Origin: Pseudomonadota bacterium
Lineage (GTDB): Bacteria > Pseudomonadota > Alphaproteobacteria > Sphingomonadales > Sphingomonadaceae
Length of the DNA stretch: 15,975 nucleotides
NCBI GenBank assembly: GCA_023423775.1
Contig: JAFAEZ010000075.1
Coordinates: forward strand, 1 to 15,975
Direction: 5' to 3'
Shown here one piece after another: positions 13,215 through 15,975 of the stretch. The stretch's first letter is position 1; each line of letters opens with the position of its first letter. The notes under the pieces are model-generated. The model was not told where the DNA came from. It searched no databases and saw only the letters and a program-made list of their open reading frames with translations. The translations under genes and the position numbers were made by a program.

Positions 13215-15975
13215 TGGTCGTCCCCGTCCGGATCCTCGTCCTCGCAATCGGTCCACAAGGTGCTGTCGCCACCGCTCGCCACCGGCTCCTCGATCAGGGC
13301 CTCGCCAGCGAGCGCCTGGGTGTCGATCAACCCGACGAAGCCCGCACCGAAGCCGCCAGGGCCGGAATCGCCCTCGCCCGTCTCCTCGCCGGCCGCGCCG
13401 GTAGGCTCGGCCTCGATCGGCCCGAGCACCACTTCCGCGCCCGAACCCGGCGGCGGCGGCGGGGGTGGTGGCGGTGGCGGCGGAGGCGGAGGCGGCGGAG
13501 GAGGAGGAGGAGGTGGTGGTGGTGGTGGTGGTGGTGTCACCGGCCCCGTATTGATATTGATGCCATTGAATTCCGACGTCGAGGTGAAGGTGACGCCGGC
13601 TTTCTCGAGCTCGTTGAAGGCCTGCTCTCCGGTGGCGAAGCTGCCGTCGGCGTTGCGGATTCGGCCGAAGGCGATCGTGTCGATCGGCGGCGCTTCGGCG
13701 CCCGGCCCGCTGGCCGAGGTGGCACCCTGCACGTCGAACGCGAATTGCTGCGACCGTCCGTCGAAGCTGCCGCCGCCGTCGAAGCCGTCGGACAGATTGG
13801 GTCCGTTGGCGAAGTTGCTGTAGGCGGTAACCGCGACCCGATAGCTGCCCGGTTGCAGCAGTTCTTGGAAGAAGACGTCGTAGCGGCTGCCGGTCACCGG
13901 ATCGGCCGGCACGTTCGAGCCGCCATCGTCATTGTCGCCGATCAGCGCGCCCATCGCGTCGAACAGAGCGAGGATCGGATCGAAGCCGCCGGCCGGGATG
14001 ACGTCGCCGTTCCCGTTGGTGCCGCCCGCATAAGAGAAACTGCGCAAGGTGATGACGCGCGCCGAGTCGATCGTGAAATCGAAGAACAGCACGTCGTCCG
14101 CGGTGACCAACTGGCCGGTGAAGGAGAAGCTTCCGCCGCTGCCCGCGATCGGCGAGAAGCTGCCGATCAGCAGCCCGCCGCCGCCCGCGGTGAGGCCGGC
14201 AAACTGCGTCGCGGTGCCGGTATTCTGGACGTAGAGCGTGCCGCCGGACAGCAGCGAAATGGCCCCGGCCTGGACGAAGCCCGCTTCGTTCACCGGGCCG
14301 TTATTGGTCCGCAAGGCCTGGGCACGGTCGGCAAAGGCGGGGTCGGCCGCGAGCTGCGCGGCGAGCGCGGCATCGGTCACCCAGAGATTGGTCGAGCGCA
14401 TCATCAGCGAACCGCTGAGCGCGCCCTGGCTGTCGACAATCCGGATGCTTCCAGTCGGCGTGACGACCTCGAGCCGCTCGCCGCCGATCAGATTGAGCTG
14501 GTCGGTCGCCGCCGCGCCGCCGTAGAGAACGGCGCCTTCGATGCGGAGGCGGCCCGGCGTGGTGACGGTCACTTCGGAAGCGCCGTCGAGCTGTGTGCCG
14601 GCGAAGCTCAGGTCGCGGATGATGACGTCCGGGCCGCGGTTCGGGTCCGTCCCGATCGCCGGCGCAGTGAGCGCGATCGTATCCGTCTCGATCCGTTCGG
14701 CTTCGTCCTGCGACAGACGGAACGGCCCGCCCTCGACCGGCTGCGTCGGCTCGGGCCCGCCGATGATCGCGGCCTGGCCGTTGCTGCGCACGACGAGGTT
14801 GATCCGGTTCGTCGCGTCACCGCCGAGTTCGCCGGTCTCCTCGATGTCGAGATCGGCGGCTTCGATGTGGATCAGCGGCGCCTCGACGACGCCGACGATC
14901 GTCGTGATCGGCTCGTTGTCGGCCGAGAGGTCCGCGCCCGGGGCCAGCCGCAGGGCTATGGACGTGCCGGCCTGGAGGTCGCCGGCGTCGATATCGTCGA
15001 ACGTCGTGAAATCCACCGTCTGGGCGGCACGGATGAGGCTGCCTTCGGTATCGATGTCGTGGGCCGAGAACAGGACGTTGCCGGCGTCGATGGTGACGAG
15101 GCCGACCGGCTGCGCGGGATTGGTGGCGTCAGTGGCGTGATTGACATTGATGTCGGAATCGTCGCCCGATGTCGTCGCGGAGAGCGTCTCGGCAATGTCG
15201 AAACGACCCTGACCGACGGCGCGGAAGTCGATCGAACCGTCTCCCGAGCTTGTGTCGATCGCGAGGTCCCCGCCGATGTCGAACAGACCTGAGCCGATCG
15301 CTTCGAACAGGACGTCGCCGGGCGAATCGACGACGGCGTCACCGGTCACTGCCACTGTCCCGCCATTGGCGCGGAAATAGGAGGGTCCGGCAAAGGTCGC
15401 GCCATCGCTCCTCGGCCCTTCGCCGGACGTAACGGCCGAAAGCGAGCCGAAGGTCGCCGTGCTGCCGATCACCTCGAGCGATGTCGTGCCGTAGCGCGTC
15501 GGCCCGACGGCTGTGCCGCTGCCGGGGGCGTGTCCGCCCGCGCGGAGAGCGAGCGAGCCGACGTTCACTGTAGCGGCGTCGCTCGTCATGTAGCGCACCG
15601 TCAACAACGCGCCCGCATCGCCGCCCGCGCCCAGGCCGTTGACGCCCGCTGGCGCCGAAGCCGTGCCGCCTTGTCCGCCGGCGCCGCCAAAGCCGTCGGA
15701 ATCGAGCGTAGCGCCTCCGACTTCGAGCCGGCCGCCGCGGGCCAACAGCAGAATTCCGCCGCCAGTGCCCGCGCCCCCGGCTCCACCGCCTCCGCCGGTC
15801 GCGCCCGCGCCACCAGCCCCGCCCGCGCCGCCGAAGCCGTTGGCAGTGACCAGGACCGAATCATAATCGCCCAGCCCGGCCGGCGTGCCGGACCCGTCGC
15901 CGCTCGCCGTGCCGACGGTGCCGACACCGCCGAATCCATCGCCGCCGGCGCCACCGAGCGCGCCCGCCCCGGACC
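13208..15975 (-). CDS. Large secreted glycine-rich, filamentous-haemagglutinin-like protein; C-terminal part, gene runs off the right edge
   Basis: About 921 residues are visible with no stop up to the right edge, so the start and any signal or secretion domain are missing; the TTG at 15745 is only an internal codon. The visible order is as follows. First come glycine-rich blocks around GFGG (about 15700-15975). Then there is a long Asp/Thr/Gly-rich beta-strand region resembling filamentous-haemagglutinin beta-helices, with a 27-residue tandem repeat at 15140-15301 and later GDATNRINLVVRSNG and AISLLSGGTLYVQNTG. A DVUA0089/PPC-like domain follows (about 13723-14112: LFFDFTID, LALFDAMGALIGDNDD, PGSYRVAVTAY). 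Next are 29 consecutive prolines (13448-13534) and an acidic tail ending DEDPDGDDQC. No hydrophobic or barrel-like C-terminus is visible, so a classical autotransporter is unlikely; two-partner secretion or type I export are possible but unproven. It overlaps the CHAT gene by seven bases. The role as adhesin or surface filament is inferred from style, not from a specific domain. Confidence 0.75.
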   Translation of the reverse strand, partial: SGAGALGGAGGDGFGGVGTVGTASGDGSGTPAGLGDYDSVLVTANGFGGAGGAGGAGATGGGGGAGGAGTGGGILLLARGGRLEVGGATLDSDGFGGAGGQGGTASAPAGVNGLGAGGDAGALLTVRYMTSDAATVNVGSLALRAGGHAPGSGTAVGPTRYGTTSLEVIGSTATFGSLSAVTSGEGPRSDGATFAGPSYFRANGGTVAVTGDAVVDSPGDVLFEAIGSGLFDIGGDLAIDTSSGDGSIDFRAVGQGRFDIAETLSATTSGDDSDINVNHATDATNPAQPVGLVTIDAGNVLFSAHDIDTEGSLIRAAQTVDFTTFDDIDAGDLQAGTSIALRLAPGADLSADNEPITTIVGVVEAPLIHIEAADLDIEETGELGGDATNRINLVVRSNGQAAIIGGPEPTQPVEGGPFRLSQDEAERIETDTIALTAPAIGTDPNRGPDVIIRDLSFAGTQLDGASEVTVTTPGRLRIEGAVLYGGAAATDQLNLIGGERLEVVTPTGSIRIVDSQGALSGSLMMRSTNLWVTDAALAAQLAADPAFADRAQALRTNNGPVNEAGFVQAGAISLLSGGTLYVQNTGTATQFAGLTAGGGGLLIGSFSPIAGSGGSFSFTGQLVTADDVLFFDFTIDSARVITLRSFSYAGGTNGNGDVIPAGGFDPILALFDAMGALIGDNDDGGSNVPADPVTGSRYDVFFQELLQPGSYRVAVTAYSNFANGPNLSDGFDGGGSFDGRSQQFAFDVQGATSASGPGAEAPPIDTIAFGRIRNADGSFATGEQAFNELEKAGVTFTSTSEFNGININTGPVTPPPPPPPPPPPPPPPPPPPPPPPPPPPPPGSGAEVVLGPIEAEPTGAAGEETGEGDSGPGGFGAGFVGLIDTQALAGEALIEEPVASGGDSTLWTDCEDEDPDGDDQC
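13448..13534 (-). repeat. Proline-codon microsatellite (29 x CCN)
   Basis: Eighty-seven bases encode 29 uninterrupted prolines. From the N-terminal side the codons are seven CCA, then five CCT, then a mixture of CCG, CCT, CCA and CCC ending with four or more CCG. The pure trinucleotide blocks suggest growth by slippage in steps of three bases, which keeps the frame. In the protein the tract is a stiff polyproline spacer between the DVUA0089-like domain and the acidic tail. Confidence 0.95.
15140..15301 (-). repeat. Two tandem 27-residue units in the surface protein
   Basis: Two adjacent 81-base units encode AIGSGLFDIGGDLAIDTSSG... and AVGQGRFDIAETLSATTSGD.... They share A-x-G-x-G-x-FDI, a Leu at position 13 and an SGD segment at or near the same place. 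A shorter, weaker relative (ANGGTVAVTGDAVVDSPGD) precedes them. The period suits rungs of a right-handed beta-helix. Confidence 0.65.
15620..15975 (-). repeat. Glycine-rich GFGG repeat region of the surface protein
   Basis: The encoded segment contains DGFGG, NGFGG and DGFGG, each followed by GG-x-GG-x runs and then a short beta strand (YDSVLVTA, ILLLARGGRLEV). The copies are spaced 33 and 47 residues apart, so the repeat is degenerate. It continues past the right edge. Confidence 0.7.

Noticed and set aside
13215..13256. 14-codon upstream extension of the CHAT protein
   Set aside because: It would put a run of Arg and Gly before an otherwise ideal signal peptide; the ATG at 13214 is the better start.
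13440..13540. Possible CRISPR or tandem DNA repeat array
   Set aside because: The repetition is a trinucleotide proline-codon tract within a coding frame, with no spacers or conserved repeat unit.
13214..15292. 692-codon plus-strand open frame opposite the surface protein
   Set aside because: Composition is Arg/Gly/Ala-rich, and the proline tract reads as mixed Arg and Trp in it; no motif or signal supports it.

Overview
The window is very GC-rich and gene-dense, with long shadow ORFs on the opposite strands. Its gene content (TamA/TamB envelope module, nucleotide-sugar enzymes, a glycine-rich filamentous-haemagglutinin-like surface protein and a secreted TPR-CHAT protein) fits an alphaproteobacterium, most likely a sphingomonad. 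The lineage call is an inference from composition and protein style, because no rRNA or other lineage marker is present. There are no RNA genes, insertion sequences, CRISPR arrays or phage genes that I can support, and no gene-free stretch exceeds 300 bases.

Left block (1-7149, all minus strand): tamA, then tamB overlapping it by one base (TGATG), then after about 70 bases the N-terminal 272 codons of a 5-oxoprolinase that runs off the left edge. TamA (Omp85 barrel with POTRA domains) and TamB (inner-membrane-anchored periplasm-spanning protein) form the translocation and assembly module for outer-membrane and surface proteins.

Middle block (7295-10074): ugd (UDP-glucose 6-dehydrogenase, plus strand) diverges from tamA. 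It converges on a bifunctional mannose-1-phosphate guanylyltransferase / mannose-6-phosphate isomerase on the minus strand. The two genes share one CTAG tetranucleotide as both stop codons. They supply UDP-glucuronate and GDP-mannose, precursors of exopolysaccharide or glycans.

Right block (10167-15975, minus strand): a partial gene for a very large secreted, glycine-rich, beta-helix-like protein with a DVUA0089/PPC-like domain, 29 consecutive prolines and an acidic Cys-terminated tail. It overlaps by 7 bases a gene for an exported TPR-CHAT protein with an intact-looking His/Cys catalytic pair. This coupled pair is the most interesting part of the window. It looks like an envelope system in which a caspase-like peptidase acts on, or together with, a surface adhesin. 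The missing N-terminus and any secretion partner would lie beyond the right edge.
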